64,000 nucleotides of DNA from Pelagibius sp050043265. Its GTDB lineage: Bacteria; Pseudomonadota; Alphaproteobacteria; Kiloniellales; Kiloniellaceae. The notes beneath the pieces were generated by a model, which worked only from the letters and a program-made list of their open reading frames with translations, had not been told where the DNA came from and made no database searches. The stretch lies in NCBI GenBank assembly GCA_050043265.1, contig JBHJIR010000041.1, positions 56,004-120,003 of the forward strand, given 5' to 3'. Shown here piece by piece: positions 1-7,240 of this stretch. Position numbers and translations under genes: made by a program. Numbering within the stretch: the first letter of the stretch is position 1; every line of letters begins with the position of its first letter.

Positions 1-1026
1 GAGGTGGTGGTGACGCCAAAGTCGGCGGCGCCGCTCCTGCAAGAGGAGGATCTGGAAGGGCTGGAGATCTATGTCCGCAGGTCGAGCAGCTATTACGAAA
101 GCCTAAAGGCGCTGAACCAGCGGCTGGAAGCCGCCGGCAAGGCACCGGTTGCCATCGTAGAGGCCAACGAACTGCTCGACGACGAGGATCTGCTGGAGAT
201 GGTCAATGCGGAGATGATCCCGGCGGTGCTCATCGACCGTCACCAGGTCGGTTTCTGGGCGGGGGTGTTCGACAATCTGCAGATCCACGACGCGGTGCCG
301 CTGCGCCAGGGCGGACAGATTGCCTGGGCTTTTCGCAAGGACTCGCCGCAGCTCGCCGCCGCGGTGAACGACTTCGTTCGGGCCTCGAAGAAAGGCACCC
401 AACTCGGCAACATTCTCATCAAGCGCTATTTCGGCAGCACCAAGTGGGTAGATAAGGCGCTGTCGGGCGACGACCTCGACCGCTTCCACGACACCGCGCC
501 GGTCTTCCAGGAGTATGCCGAAGACTACAATTTCGACTGGCTGCTGCTGATCGCCCAAGGCTACCAGGAATCGGGTCTGGACCAGACTGTGAAGTCTAAT
601 GCCGGCGCCGTGGGCATTATGCAGGTGCTGCCCTCCACGGCGGCCGATCCCAATGTAGGGATCAAGGACATCAGCAGCCTTGAGAACAACATCCATGCCG
701 GCACAAAGTACATGCGCTTCATGCTCGACCACTACATGCATCCCGAAGAGCTCGACGCGCTGAACCGCGGTCTCTTCGCCTTGGCCTCTTACAACGCCGG
801 TCCCAACCGCATCGCCAAGCTACGCGAGAAGGCGGCGGCCCAGGGGCTGGATCCCAACCGTTGGTTCCACAACGTCGAATACGTGGTGGCGCAGGAGGTC
901 GGTCGCGAGCCCGTGCGCTACGTCAGTAACATCTTCAAGTACTACATCGCCTACCAGGGCAGCATGAAGAGCCTGGCTGCGCGCCGGGCGGCGCAGGAAG
1001 AAGGCGCGGTACCGGCACCAGAGTAG
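1..1026 (+). CDS. Lytic transglycosylase, MltF-like (5' partial)
   Basis: C-terminal 340 or so residues of a periplasmic murein-degrading enzyme. The reading frame is open to the window edge, so the true start and signal peptide lie upstream. Residues 1-150 look like the end of a family-3 solute-binding domain. Residues 165-320 are an SLT transglycosylase domain with the catalytic Glu in GYQESGLD (about residue 189) followed by NAGAVGIMQVLPSTA and the ASYNAGP motif. The binding-domain plus SLT order is that of MltF, which cleaves peptidoglycan to 1,6-anhydromuropeptides. It converges on the next gene with 15 bp between stop codons. Family assignment is secure; the exact Mlt class is inferred. 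Confidence 0.85.
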   Translation, partial: EVVVTPKSAAPLLQEEDLEGLEIYVRRSSSYYESLKALNQRLEAAGKAPVAIVEANELLDDEDLLEMVNAEMIPAVLIDRHQVGFWAGVFDNLQIHDAVPLRQGGQIAWAFRKDSPQLAAAVNDFVRASKKGTQLGNILIKRYFGSTKWVDKALSGDDLDRFHDTAPVFQEYAEDYNFDWLLLIAQGYQESGLDQTVKSNAGAVGIMQVLPSTAADPNVGIKDISSLENNIHAGTKYMRFMLDHYMHPEELDALNRGLFALASYNAGPNRIAKLREKAAAQGLDPNRWFHNVEYVVAQEVGREPVRYVSNIFKYYIAYQGSMKSLAARRAAQEEGAVPAPE

Positions 1027-1041
1027 GCTTGCCGCGGCGGC

Positions 1042-2088
1042 TTACAGCTCCAGGGTCACCAGGATCAGTTCGTGGTCGGACAGGTTGCCGCGGCTGCGGT
1101 CGACGGCCGGAACGACCCGGGCGCTGCTGCAGGTCAGGCCGCGGGAGAAGAACCAGTCGAGCTTCTTGCGGGGGTTGGCCTGATCCTGCCAGGAATGGCG
1201 GCGGGTGGTGACGCCGGGGCTGTTGCAGGTCCACCAGTCGAAGCCGGCCTCGGCCATGCGGGTGAACATCGGCTCGCCGTCGTGCGGCGTCTTCAGGACC
1301 TCTTCGCCGAACAGGCCGGCTTCCTGGATCGATTTGCAGTTGAAGTCGCCGCCGATCAGCACCGGCTCCTCGCCGCACAGGGTGCCGACGTGGGCCAGCA
1401 GGACGCGCATTTCGCGGTCGCGGTCCAGCGCATCGAGGCGGCTTTCGAAGTGTGCGGCGATGACCCACAGCGGCTCGGGCAGCAGGTGGCGCACGGCGAC
1501 GGCCATGCGCCCGCCGACGCGGCGCTGCTTGCCGGCGTCGTCGCCGGCGAACCACAGGCCGCCGCCGTCCAGCGGCAGCATCGCCGTGCGGTCGATGGCA
1601 AAGCGGGTGGCGACGGCGTTGCCGTGCAGGCCGGCCTGGTTCGGGGTGTCGGCGTGTGCGGCTTCTTCGCGCGGGTCGCCGTGGCCCAGTTCGATGAACT
1701 CGACGCCATAGGCGTGGCCGAGGCCCAGTTCGCCCGCCAGGTCGGCGGTGGTGTCGCGGTTGCCCGAGCGTGCCATGCCCAGGTCCATTTCGCTCAGCAG
1801 GCAGATGTCGGCGCCGGCGCGGCGCAGCAGGCGGGCGGATTCCTCGACATGCTTGCAGCGTTCCAGGTTCCAGGCGGCGATGCGCAGCTGGCGCGGCGCT
1901 TCCGTTTCAGGCGCTGCCGGGGGCTGTACCACCCGCAGGGCGTTCAGGCAGGCCGCCTCGTCCTTCAGCGCGTCATGGCTTTCGGCGCTCGGCGCCCCGG
2001 CGGCGGCGTTCCGGCGCCACTCTGCCGAGGGCGGATCCAGACGGTCGACCGTTTGGGTAATGGCGTCGCGCGGACTGAGGTCAAGCAT
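1042..2088 (-). CDS. Endonuclease/exonuclease/phosphatase (EEP) family hydrolase
   Basis: A 348-residue protein of the DNase I-like metal-dependent phosphoesterase fold. Motifs in order: AAWNLE, the catalytic-Glu strand LLSEMD, the Asp-x-Asn strand GGDFNCKS and a C-terminal SDHELI. Substrate cannot be told from sequence; nucleic acids, sphingomyelin-like lipids and inositol phosphates are all possible in this family. I start it at the ATG at 2088 because GGAAGGAG lies 9 nt upstream; an ATG 42 nt further up lacks such a site. No signal peptide is evident. It stands alone, convergent with the transglycosylase gene. Confidence 0.82.
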   Translation of the reverse strand: MLDLSPRDAITQTVDRLDPPSAEWRRNAAAGAPSAESHDALKDEAACLNALRVVQPPAAPETEAPRQLRIAAWNLERCKHVEESARLLRRAGADICLLSEMDLGMARSGNRDTTADLAGELGLGHAYGVEFIELGHGDPREEAAHADTPNQAGLHGNAVATRFAIDRTAMLPLDGGGLWFAGDDAGKQRRVGGRMAVAVRHLLPEPLWVIAAHFESRLDALDRDREMRVLLAHVGTLCGEEPVLIGGDFNCKSIQEAGLFGEEVLKTPHDGEPMFTRMAEAGFDWWTCNSPGVTTRRHSWQDQANPRKKLDWFFSRGLTCSSARVVPAVDRSRGNLSDHELILVTLEL

Positions 2089-2302
2089 GCACAAAGGCTC
2101 CTTCCTTGCGCCGCGGTCCGCGGCGGGCAATCAGAAGGGCAAGATCCTCTTGGACGTGATTTTTATCGTTTTGCGCCGCCCGTCGTTGCGGGAAGCGGTG
2201 CTGCTGTATCGGCAATGCGGCAAGAGCGGAGAAGTTTCCACGTCGGCGCCTTTCTCGCAAGCGCCCAGAGGGCCCTTCTCCCCTCGCCACCGAGATCTCA
2301 TC

Positions 2303-2347
2303 ATACTACACGCAGCGCGTCCGGTGTTTGGGTTATTTCTGTAGTAT
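2303..2347. repeat. 8-bp inverted repeat, widely spaced
   Basis: ATACTACA (2303-2310) and TGTAGTAT (2340-2347) are perfect complements 29 nt apart. They lie in the 380-bp gap between the EEP gene and arsR (2089-2468). The gap otherwise holds only the arsR promoter and operator near its right end. The arms could be two half-operators or a long hairpin; nothing shows which. Confidence 0.4.
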
Positions 2348-2432
2348 CATGGTGTTAACGGGCTGCACGCGGACCACTATACGGCAGACGCATGGCAAAC
2401 CGATGACGGCGGCATGGCGGAATCGGTGCGGC

Positions 2433-2462
2433 TTGACAAAACTATAAATCTAGTTTTATGGT
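2433..2462 (+). promoter_or_regulatory. Predicted arsR promoter
   Basis: A consensus -35 TTGACA (2433-2438) is followed, after 18 bp, by TATGGT (2457-2462). The arsR ATG is at 2469, about where transcription would begin, and no ribosome-binding site precedes it. The mRNA may therefore be leaderless or nearly so. The operator palindrome fills the spacer. Confidence 0.55.
2438..2457. promoter_or_regulatory. ArsR operator O1
   Basis: AAAACTA-TAAATC-TAGTTTT is a perfect 7-bp inverted repeat lying between the -35 and -10 boxes of arsR. This is the position expected for an autorepressing ArsR/SmtB-family dimer. Binding is inferred. Confidence 0.7.
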
Positions 2463-2468
2463 TAGGTC

Positions 2469-2783
2469 ATGACACAGAACGCCGCCATCGCCCGTGCCCT
2501 GGCCGCCCTCGGCCACGAGGCGCGCCTCGCCATCTACCGCCTGCTGGTGCGCGCGGGGGACGCGGGGCTGAACGTGGGGGAGATCGCCGCGCATCTGGAG
2601 ATGCCGGCCTCGACCCTGGCCCATCACCTCTCGACCCTGGTCGCCGCCGGCCTGGTGCTCCAGGACCGCCAGGGCCGCGAGGTGGTCAACCGCGCCGACT
2701 ACGACGTCATGAACCGCACCGTCGGCTTCCTCACCGACCAATGCTGTGCCGGCGTCAGCCTGTCGTCGGAGGATGCTGCGTGA
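2469..2783 (+). CDS. arsR: ArsR-family arsenical-responsive repressor
   Basis: A 104-residue winged-helix repressor. The recognition helix region is LEMPASTLAHHLSTL (about 43-57), with the wing VLQDRQGREV after it. It lacks the classical ELCVCDL metal site of alpha-3 and carries only a vicinal Cys pair (C92-C93, DQCCAG) near the C-terminus. C-terminal Cys sites occur in the Acidithiobacillus-type ArsR branch. As I recall, a two-Cys ArsR that prefers methylarsenite controls arsP in Shewanella. It is followed after 55 bp by arsP, and operator-like sites precede both genes, so it probably represses both. Effector specificity is inference. Confidence 0.85.
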   Translation: MTQNAAIARALAALGHEARLAIYRLLVRAGDAGLNVGEIAAHLEMPASTLAHHLSTLVAAGLVLQDRQGREVVNRADYDVMNRTVGFLTDQCCAGVSLSSEDAA

Positions 2784-2812
2784 AATTTCAGCGGATTTTT
2801 TCACGGACTGAA

Positions 2813-2832
2813 ATAACTAAAAATCTAGGGGT
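2813..2832. promoter_or_regulatory. Second ArsR operator-like site before arsP
   Basis: This 20-bp stretch matches O1 at 15 of 20 positions and keeps the core ACTA-N-AAATCTAG. The right half-site is replaced by GGGG, which also serves as the likely ribosome-binding site 7-10 nt before the arsP ATG (2839). A hairpin, ATTTCAG (2785-2791) with CTGAAAT (2808-2814), sits just upstream, right after the arsR stop. Confidence 0.5.
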
Positions 2833-2838
2833 ATCGCG

Positions 2839-3888
2839 ATGACCGACCTGGCCCTGCGTGCACGTAATTTCGGACTCGAAGCGGTCCGCTTCGCCTGGGG
2901 CGACGCCCGCGTCTGGCTTGCCTGTGCCGTGATCCTGGCGCTCACCTTTGCTGCCGATCCGGTCCAGGGCGCCGACAGTACCGTCTTCGCGCTGGACGCG
3001 CTGCTGCACACCGCGCCCTACCTGCTGCTGTCCATCGGTATCGCCGCCTATGCCGGCGCGACCGGCGCCGACAACCTGGTCGCCCGCGCCTTCACCGGAT
3101 CGCCGGCGCTGATGATCCTGCTGGCCGCGCTGGCCGGCGGCCTCTCGCCGTTCTGCTCCTGCGGCGTCATCCCGCTGATCGCCGCGTTGCTGGCCATGGG
3201 CGTACCGCTCTCGGCGGTGATGGCGTTCTGGCTCGCCTCGCCGGTGATGGACCCCTCGATGTTCGTGCTGACCACCGGCGTGCTGGGCAGCGAGTTCGCC
3301 ATTGCCAAGACCCTGGCCGCCGTCGGCCTGGGCCTGTTCGGCGGCTTCGTCACCCTGGGCCTGCTCAGCGCCGGCGGGCTCAGCGATCCCCTGCGCGACG
3401 GCGTCGGCAACGGCGGCTGCGGCGGCGCCAAGGTGCGCACCGCCAAGCCGGTGGTCTGGCGCTTCTGGCAGGACGACGCCCGGGTCGCCAAGTTCGCCCG
3501 CGAGGGCTGGAAGACGACGCTGTTCCTGGCCAAGTGGCTGACCCTGGCCTTCCTCATCGAGAGCCTGATGCTGGCCTACGTGCCGGCCGAGTGGGTCGCC
3601 GGCGCACTGGGCGGCGAGGGGCTGCTGCCCATCGTCTCCGCCACCCTGGTCGGCGTGCCGGCCTACCTGAACGGCTACGCCGCGCTGCCGCTGGTCGGCG
3701 GCCTCGTTGCCCAGGGCATGGCGCCAGGCGCGGGCCTGGCCTTCCTGGTCGCCGGCGGCGTCACCTCGCTGCCCGCCGCCATCGCCGTCTTCGCCCTGGT
3801 GAAGTTCCGCGTCTTCCTGCTGTACCTCGCCCTGGCGCTGACGGGTTCCTTCATCGCCGGCCTGCTGTTCCAGGCGTGGGCGGGATAA
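2839..3888 (+). CDS. arsP: ArsP/DUF318-family permease, probable organoarsenical exporter
   Basis: A 349-residue polytopic inner-membrane protein. The family signature FCSCGVIPLIAALLAMGVPL lies at about 95-115, with ASPVMDPSMF after it. The second half repeats the fold (GVPAYLNGYAALPLVGGL). A short cytoplasmic loop at about 185-215 is rich in Gly, Lys and Arg. ArsP proteins extrude trivalent methylated and aromatic arsenicals. The adjacent arsR and shared operator-like sites support this role over the generic YraQ-like permease label. No thioredoxin domain or arsenate reductase is adjacent. Transport substrate is inferred from context. Confidence 0.8.
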   Translation: MTDLALRARNFGLEAVRFAWGDARVWLACAVILALTFAADPVQGADSTVFALDALLHTAPYLLLSIGIAAYAGATGADNLVARAFTGSPALMILLAALAGGLSPFCSCGVIPLIAALLAMGVPLSAVMAFWLASPVMDPSMFVLTTGVLGSEFAIAKTLAAVGLGLFGGFVTLGLLSAGGLSDPLRDGVGNGGCGGAKVRTAKPVVWRFWQDDARVAKFAREGWKTTLFLAKWLTLAFLIESLMLAYVPAEWVAGALGGEGLLPIVSATLVGVPAYLNGYAALPLVGGLVAQGMAPGAGLAFLVAGGVTSLPAAIAVFALVKFRVFLLYLALALTGSFIAGLLFQAWAG

Positions 3889-3922
3889 GGGGGCGGGATA
3901 ACGGGGGCGGGATGAGCGAGCG

Positions 3923-4504
3923 CTACTTCACCAGCAGCACCCAGTTCTCGCCGGGGTTCTGCCACCCCTCCTTCACCATCGGCCGTTCGGCGACGAAGCG
4001 ATAGCCCTGGCGCTCGTAGAGGCGCCGGGCGCCGTCGTTGGCGGCGGAGACGATGATGCTCATGCCGGCCTTGCCCTCGGCGCGCCCGATTGTCTCGGCC
4101 AGCGCCAGGAGCTGGCTTCCCAGCCCCAGACCGCGGAACGCCGGCAGGACCGCCAGCACGTTCACGTACCAGGTATCGGGGGCTAGGTTTTCCAGCTCCA
4201 GCAGCGGGCGGAACATCGCCGGCAGGTCGTCGGGCAGCGGCGCCGGGTCGGCGGCGATGCCGTAGCCGATGAGGCTGCCGGCGGCCTGGCCGTCGCGCTC
4301 GACGATCACGGCGTTACGATAGGAGAACGAGCCTTCGTCGCGCGCCGCGCGGCGCCGGCCGACGTCCCAGGCGGTCTCGCCGGGCTCCTTGATCTTGTCC
4401 CACAGATAAAGCGGCAGGCCCTCGCCGGCATGGTTCACCAGTTCGGCGAGGACAGCGGCATCCGCGGGCGTCGCCCGGCGGAAGGGGGGCAGAAGTGAAA
4501 TCAC
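3923..4504 (-). CDS. GNAT-family N-acetyltransferase
   Basis: A 193-residue single-domain acetyltransferase. The acetyl-CoA loop is VLPAFRGLGLGSQLLALAE, and the C-terminal half NDGARRLYERQGYRFVAERPM is typical of the fold. The start is a GTG at 4504 with CAGGAG 6 nt upstream; an ATG much further upstream lacks that support and would add a Pro/Arg-rich tail. Target (amino acid, peptide or small amine) cannot be predicted. It converges on arsP. Confidence 0.8.
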   Translation of the reverse strand: MISLLPPFRRATPADAAVLAELVNHAGEGLPLYLWDKIKEPGETAWDVGRRRAARDEGSFSYRNAVIVERDGQAAGSLIGYGIAADPAPLPDDLPAMFRPLLELENLAPDTWYVNVLAVLPAFRGLGLGSQLLALAETIGRAEGKAGMSIIVSAANDGARRLYERQGYRFVAERPMVKEGWQNPGENWVLLVK

Positions 4505-4649
4505 GTGACGCTCCTGAAGTCGGGTGCGGCGACCTCGGCGGCCGGTTGTGGCCCATGAGGCCTGCGGATGCAAGACCGGCCGTGGCTCTGCTCCAGCAAC
4601 ATGGCGCAAAGCCTCCGTTCGCGCCCCGCCGACCGCCACTGCGCCGGCT

Positions 4650-4994
4650 TCACCCTGTTTGACGCGGCGTTTGACGCGGCACGAGGTCGATGGCGCGATG
4701 GCCCGGTTCGACGCCGTCGATCAGGATGACGTCGCCGGCGCTGTTATCGGTGCGGAACGCGAGAATTTCCTGGTAGGCCGGCGAGGCGTACCAGGCCTCG
4801 GCAGCGGCACGGTCGGGGAAGGCGAGGATCACGATGTCGCCGGGCCAGGTGCCTTCCAGCACTGTCTTGGTGCCGCCGTGGACGATGTAGTGCCCTCCAA
4901 ATGGCGCCAGGGTGGCGTCGATCCTTTCCAGGTACGCGATGATGGCGGCGCCGAAATCGATCTCACGCAGGTGAGCAACGGCATAGGTGGTCAT
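4650..4994 (-). CDS. DUF1330 domain protein
   Basis: A 114-residue alpha/beta-barrel ferredoxin-like protein. The DUF1330 features are visible: TYAVAHLREIDFGAAIIAYLERI, GGHYIVHGG, and LAFPDRAAAEAWYASPAYQEI. Biochemical function is unknown for the family. It is divergent from an MmyB-type regulator, and a perfect palindrome lies in the shared 131-bp promoter region. It is the likely regulatory target of that gene. Confidence 0.85.
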   Translation of the reverse strand: MTTYAVAHLREIDFGAAIIAYLERIDATLAPFGGHYIVHGGTKTVLEGTWPGDIVILAFPDRAAAEAWYASPAYQEILAFRTDNSAGDVILIDGVEPGHRAIDLVPRQTPRQTG

Positions 4995-5073
4995 GGTTCG
5001 GGTCCTCTTCCGGGGTGGCGCCGCGGGAAGCGGCGTCTGCGGCGGAGCATCGGGCCGGGCGCGCCACCGGTCG

Positions 5074-5090
5074 ATTACCTCGCAGGTAAT
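5074..5090. promoter_or_regulatory. Perfect palindrome, candidate MmyB-type operator
   Basis: ATTACCT-CGC-AGGTAAT is a perfect 7-bp inverted repeat with a 3-bp spacer. It lies 79 bp before the DUF1330 start and 35 bp before the regulator start. One dyad in a divergent promoter next to an HTH gene suggests a single dimer site controlling both directions. Confidence 0.6.
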
Positions 5091-5125
5091 GGACCGGCGG
5101 AATTACGGCCTGCTAGTGTTGGCCC

Positions 5126-5956
5126 ATGACAACCACGGCTGTTTCCTCCGAGACGTCGAAAAAGATTTCCGCGGCGGGCGAACTGCTGCGCGGCTGGCGT
5201 CGCCGCCGGCGCCTCAGCCAGCTCGATCTCGCCCTTGGCGCGGAGGTGTCGCAGCGTCACCTGAGCTTCGTCGAGTCCGGCCGCGCGGCGCCCAGCCGCG
5301 ACATGGTGCTGCGCCTTGCCGAACAGCTGGAGATTCCCCTGCGCGAGCGCAACGCCCTGCTGGCCGCCGCCGGCTTCGCGGCGGTCTATCCGGAACGGGC
5401 GCTCGACGCCCCCGGCCTGGCGGCGGCGCGCGAGGCCGTCGAGCTGATCCTGACGGGCCACGAGCCGCATCCCGCCCTCGCTGTCGACCGCCACTGGCAG
5501 ATGGTCTTTGCCAACCGCGCGGTGGCACCGCTGCTGGCCGGGGCCGATGCGCGGCTGCTGCAGCCGCCGGTCAACGTGCTGCGCCTCAGCCTGCACCCGG
5601 CCGGGCTGGCGCCGCGCATCGTCAACCTGCGTCAATGGCGCGCCCATATCCTGGAGCGCCTGGCCCGCCAGATCGAGACGTCGGGCGATGGCGGGCTCAT
5701 CGCCCTGCGGGATGAACTGAAGGACTATCCTGTGCCGGTGGACGCCATGCCATACCGGGCCGTCGCGGTGGATCCGCAGGGCGGTGTTGCCGTGCCGCTC
5801 GACCTGCGCAGCGCGTCCGGTCTGCTGCGCTTCCTCAGTACGACCACGGTCTTTGGTACCGCGCTGGACATCAGCCTCGCCGAACTCACCATCGAAAGTT
5901 TTTTCCCGGCGGACGCCGAGACGGCTGCGGCAATGCGCAGTCTGATAGAAACCTGA
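5126..5956 (+). CDS. XRE-family regulator with MmyB-like ligand-binding domain
   Basis: A 276-residue regulator. Residues 15-72 form a Cro/C1 helix-turn-helix (LSQLDLALGAEVSQRHLSFVESGRA split over two helices). Residues 85-265 match the MmyB-like domain, a PAS-like fold first seen with bound fatty acid, with the motifs ALAVDRHWQMVFANRA and VNVLRLSLHPAGLAPRIVN. In this family the domain is thought to bind a small hydrophobic ligand. It is divergent from the DUF1330 gene, so a local repressor or activator role is likely. Ligand unknown. Confidence 0.87.
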   Translation: MTTTAVSSETSKKISAAGELLRGWRRRRRLSQLDLALGAEVSQRHLSFVESGRAAPSRDMVLRLAEQLEIPLRERNALLAAAGFAAVYPERALDAPGLAAAREAVELILTGHEPHPALAVDRHWQMVFANRAVAPLLAGADARLLQPPVNVLRLSLHPAGLAPRIVNLRQWRAHILERLARQIETSGDGGLIALRDELKDYPVPVDAMPYRAVAVDPQGGVAVPLDLRSASGLLRFLSTTTVFGTALDISLAELTIESFFPADAETAAAMRSLIET

Positions 5957-6557
5957 GGGTTTGAAATCCTGATGGCGGCAGGCTGGCATCCTGCACAACG
6001 GTGCCGTTTGTTGGTGCCGCGCGTGGCCTCTTCAGCGTGCTGGAAAGCTTCCGGGCGATTTCTGCGAGGCCCGTTTCCCTACAGCGTTTGTAGGCAGGCG
6101 AGATTCTTGTGGATAACTCGCCGGTCATATCGGCGCTGACCGCCCGGCGCGGTGACTTTGCTTTGTGCTTCAGCGGCTTGCCACGGCGCCGCGACGGTTC
6201 GGCGGCAACGGCGGTTGTTCACGAATTCGCAAGGCTGTGGCGCCCATCCTGTAGGTCGAAGCGACAAGAGGTGCGCGAACAAATTTGCGGGCCGTCAGAG
6301 GTCGCCGACAGTCACAGTATTTTTGGTGAGAAACCGGCGGGCGAAGCCCGGAAGCAACCGCCTTTCGCGGTGCCGAAGGCCTTCACGCAAAACCGAGGGA
6401 ACTTTTGCCCGACGGTGGCGTTTAATCCTCAAGTTCCGAAAAGCCAAGTACCCGAAAAGCCACAAATACGTTGATAAGCCACGCGGAGGGGGCGGTCGAA
6501 AGACCGCCCCCGACGTGTTTGTGGGCGGGTGATTGTCGAAGGCGCTTTGGCTTTCGG
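5957..6557. other. 600-bp gene-free stretch
   Basis: No reading frame here resembles a protein, and the open frames present are short with poor composition. The stretch holds several local hairpins (for example CGGGC-GAA-GCCCG near 6345) and ends with the strong hairpin at 6488-6511. I could not match it to tmRNA, SRP RNA, RNase P RNA or 6S RNA. An uncharacterised small RNA is possible but unproven. Confidence 0.4.
6488..6511. terminator. 10-bp GAAA-loop hairpin, terminator-like
   Basis: GGGGGCGGTC-GAAA-GACCGCCCCC is a perfect 10-bp stem with a GNRA tetraloop. No T-tract follows on either strand (the plus side continues gacgtgttt). It lies 46 bp downstream of the HEAT-repeat gene stop and could end transcripts from either side or stabilise an RNA 3' end. 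Confidence 0.5.
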
Positions 6558-7028
6558 TTATTCGCCGGCCCGCTCGCAGGCCTCCAGCGCTTCGGCGGCG
6601 AGCTCGTCAGCCAGCGTGTGATCCGAAGGCTGAGCCCATATTCGCAGGTCTGCAATCGGCGACGGGTGCGCGCAAAGGGCCGCGGCTTCAAGCATGGGGA
6701 CTGTCACGATGTCGGCGCGAAGCCCTTGCTGCACGAAGGGCAGGGCAAGGGTTGGATCAAGTTTGGCCAAGCCAAGTGCCGCCTCGGCACGGACAGCACG
6801 ATCATCGTCCTGCGCGGCGCGGAGCAGCGCATCGCGAACGCTGGGCGTGTCTACTTCCTCTGAGGACAAGATGAACGTCGCCCAGTCGCGGTTCGCCCGA
6901 TCTTCATCGCGGGTCATTTCGATCAGCCGGCGGAGATTGGCTTCGCCAAACTCGCCACCCGAAAGGGGCGCCTCCTCATCGAGGATGGACTGGAGGAAGG
7001 CAGAAGGACGGGTGTAGAGTTTGCCCAT
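6558..7028 (-). CDS. HEAT-repeat domain protein
   Basis: A 156-residue all-alpha protein. At least two HEAT-like helical pairs can be seen: LRRLIEMTRDEDRANRDWATFIL and VRDALLRAAQDDDRAVRAEAALGLAKL. HEAT repeats mediate protein-protein contacts; no catalytic motif is present. It is monocistronic between the gene-free stretch and a palindromic repeat. Role unknown. Confidence 0.75.
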   Translation of the reverse strand: MGKLYTRPSAFLQSILDEEAPLSGGEFGEANLRRLIEMTRDEDRANRDWATFILSSEEVDTPSVRDALLRAAQDDDRAVRAEAALGLAKLDPTLALPFVQQGLRADIVTVPMLEAAALCAHPSPIADLRIWAQPSDHTLADELAAEALEACERAGE

Positions 7029-7097
7029 GTTCTGACGTTGCTCGGGGATGGACAGTCACTGCAATGTGCCAACCATCCCTGGATAAGCACCGTTGTC

Positions 7098-7208
7098 GTC
7101 CCGGGGCTTGACCCCGGGACCCATGGGCGGCGGCCGCGGACGACACCCTATCCGACTGAAATCAGCAAAGCGGTCAGGTCATTGGATCCCGGCATCAAGT
7201 GCCGGGAT
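7098..7208. repeat. REP-like double-hairpin element, copy A
   Basis: Two perfect 9-bp palindromes bracket about 65 bp: GTCCCGGGG-CTTGA-CCCCGGGAC (7098-7120) and ATCCCGGCA-TCAAG-TGCCGGGAT (7186-7208). The same order and spacing recur at 17975-18050 and 62263-62372. This is an intergenic mobile-repeat family of the kind widespread in Alphaproteobacteria. Confidence 0.8.
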
Positions 7209-7240
7209 GACAGTGTTTCAGTAGGTGGGGTCGCCGCAGG

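Noticed and set aside
6108..6116. Perfect DnaA-box nonamer TGTGGATAA in the gene-free stretch
   Set aside because: A single box is expected by chance in 64 kb; no cluster, AT-rich unwinding element or replication genes nearby.
6300..6420. SRP RNA or RNase P RNA in the 600-bp gap
   Set aside because: A weak CCGGAAGCA resemblance only; the conserved SRP loop and RNase P core motifs are absent.
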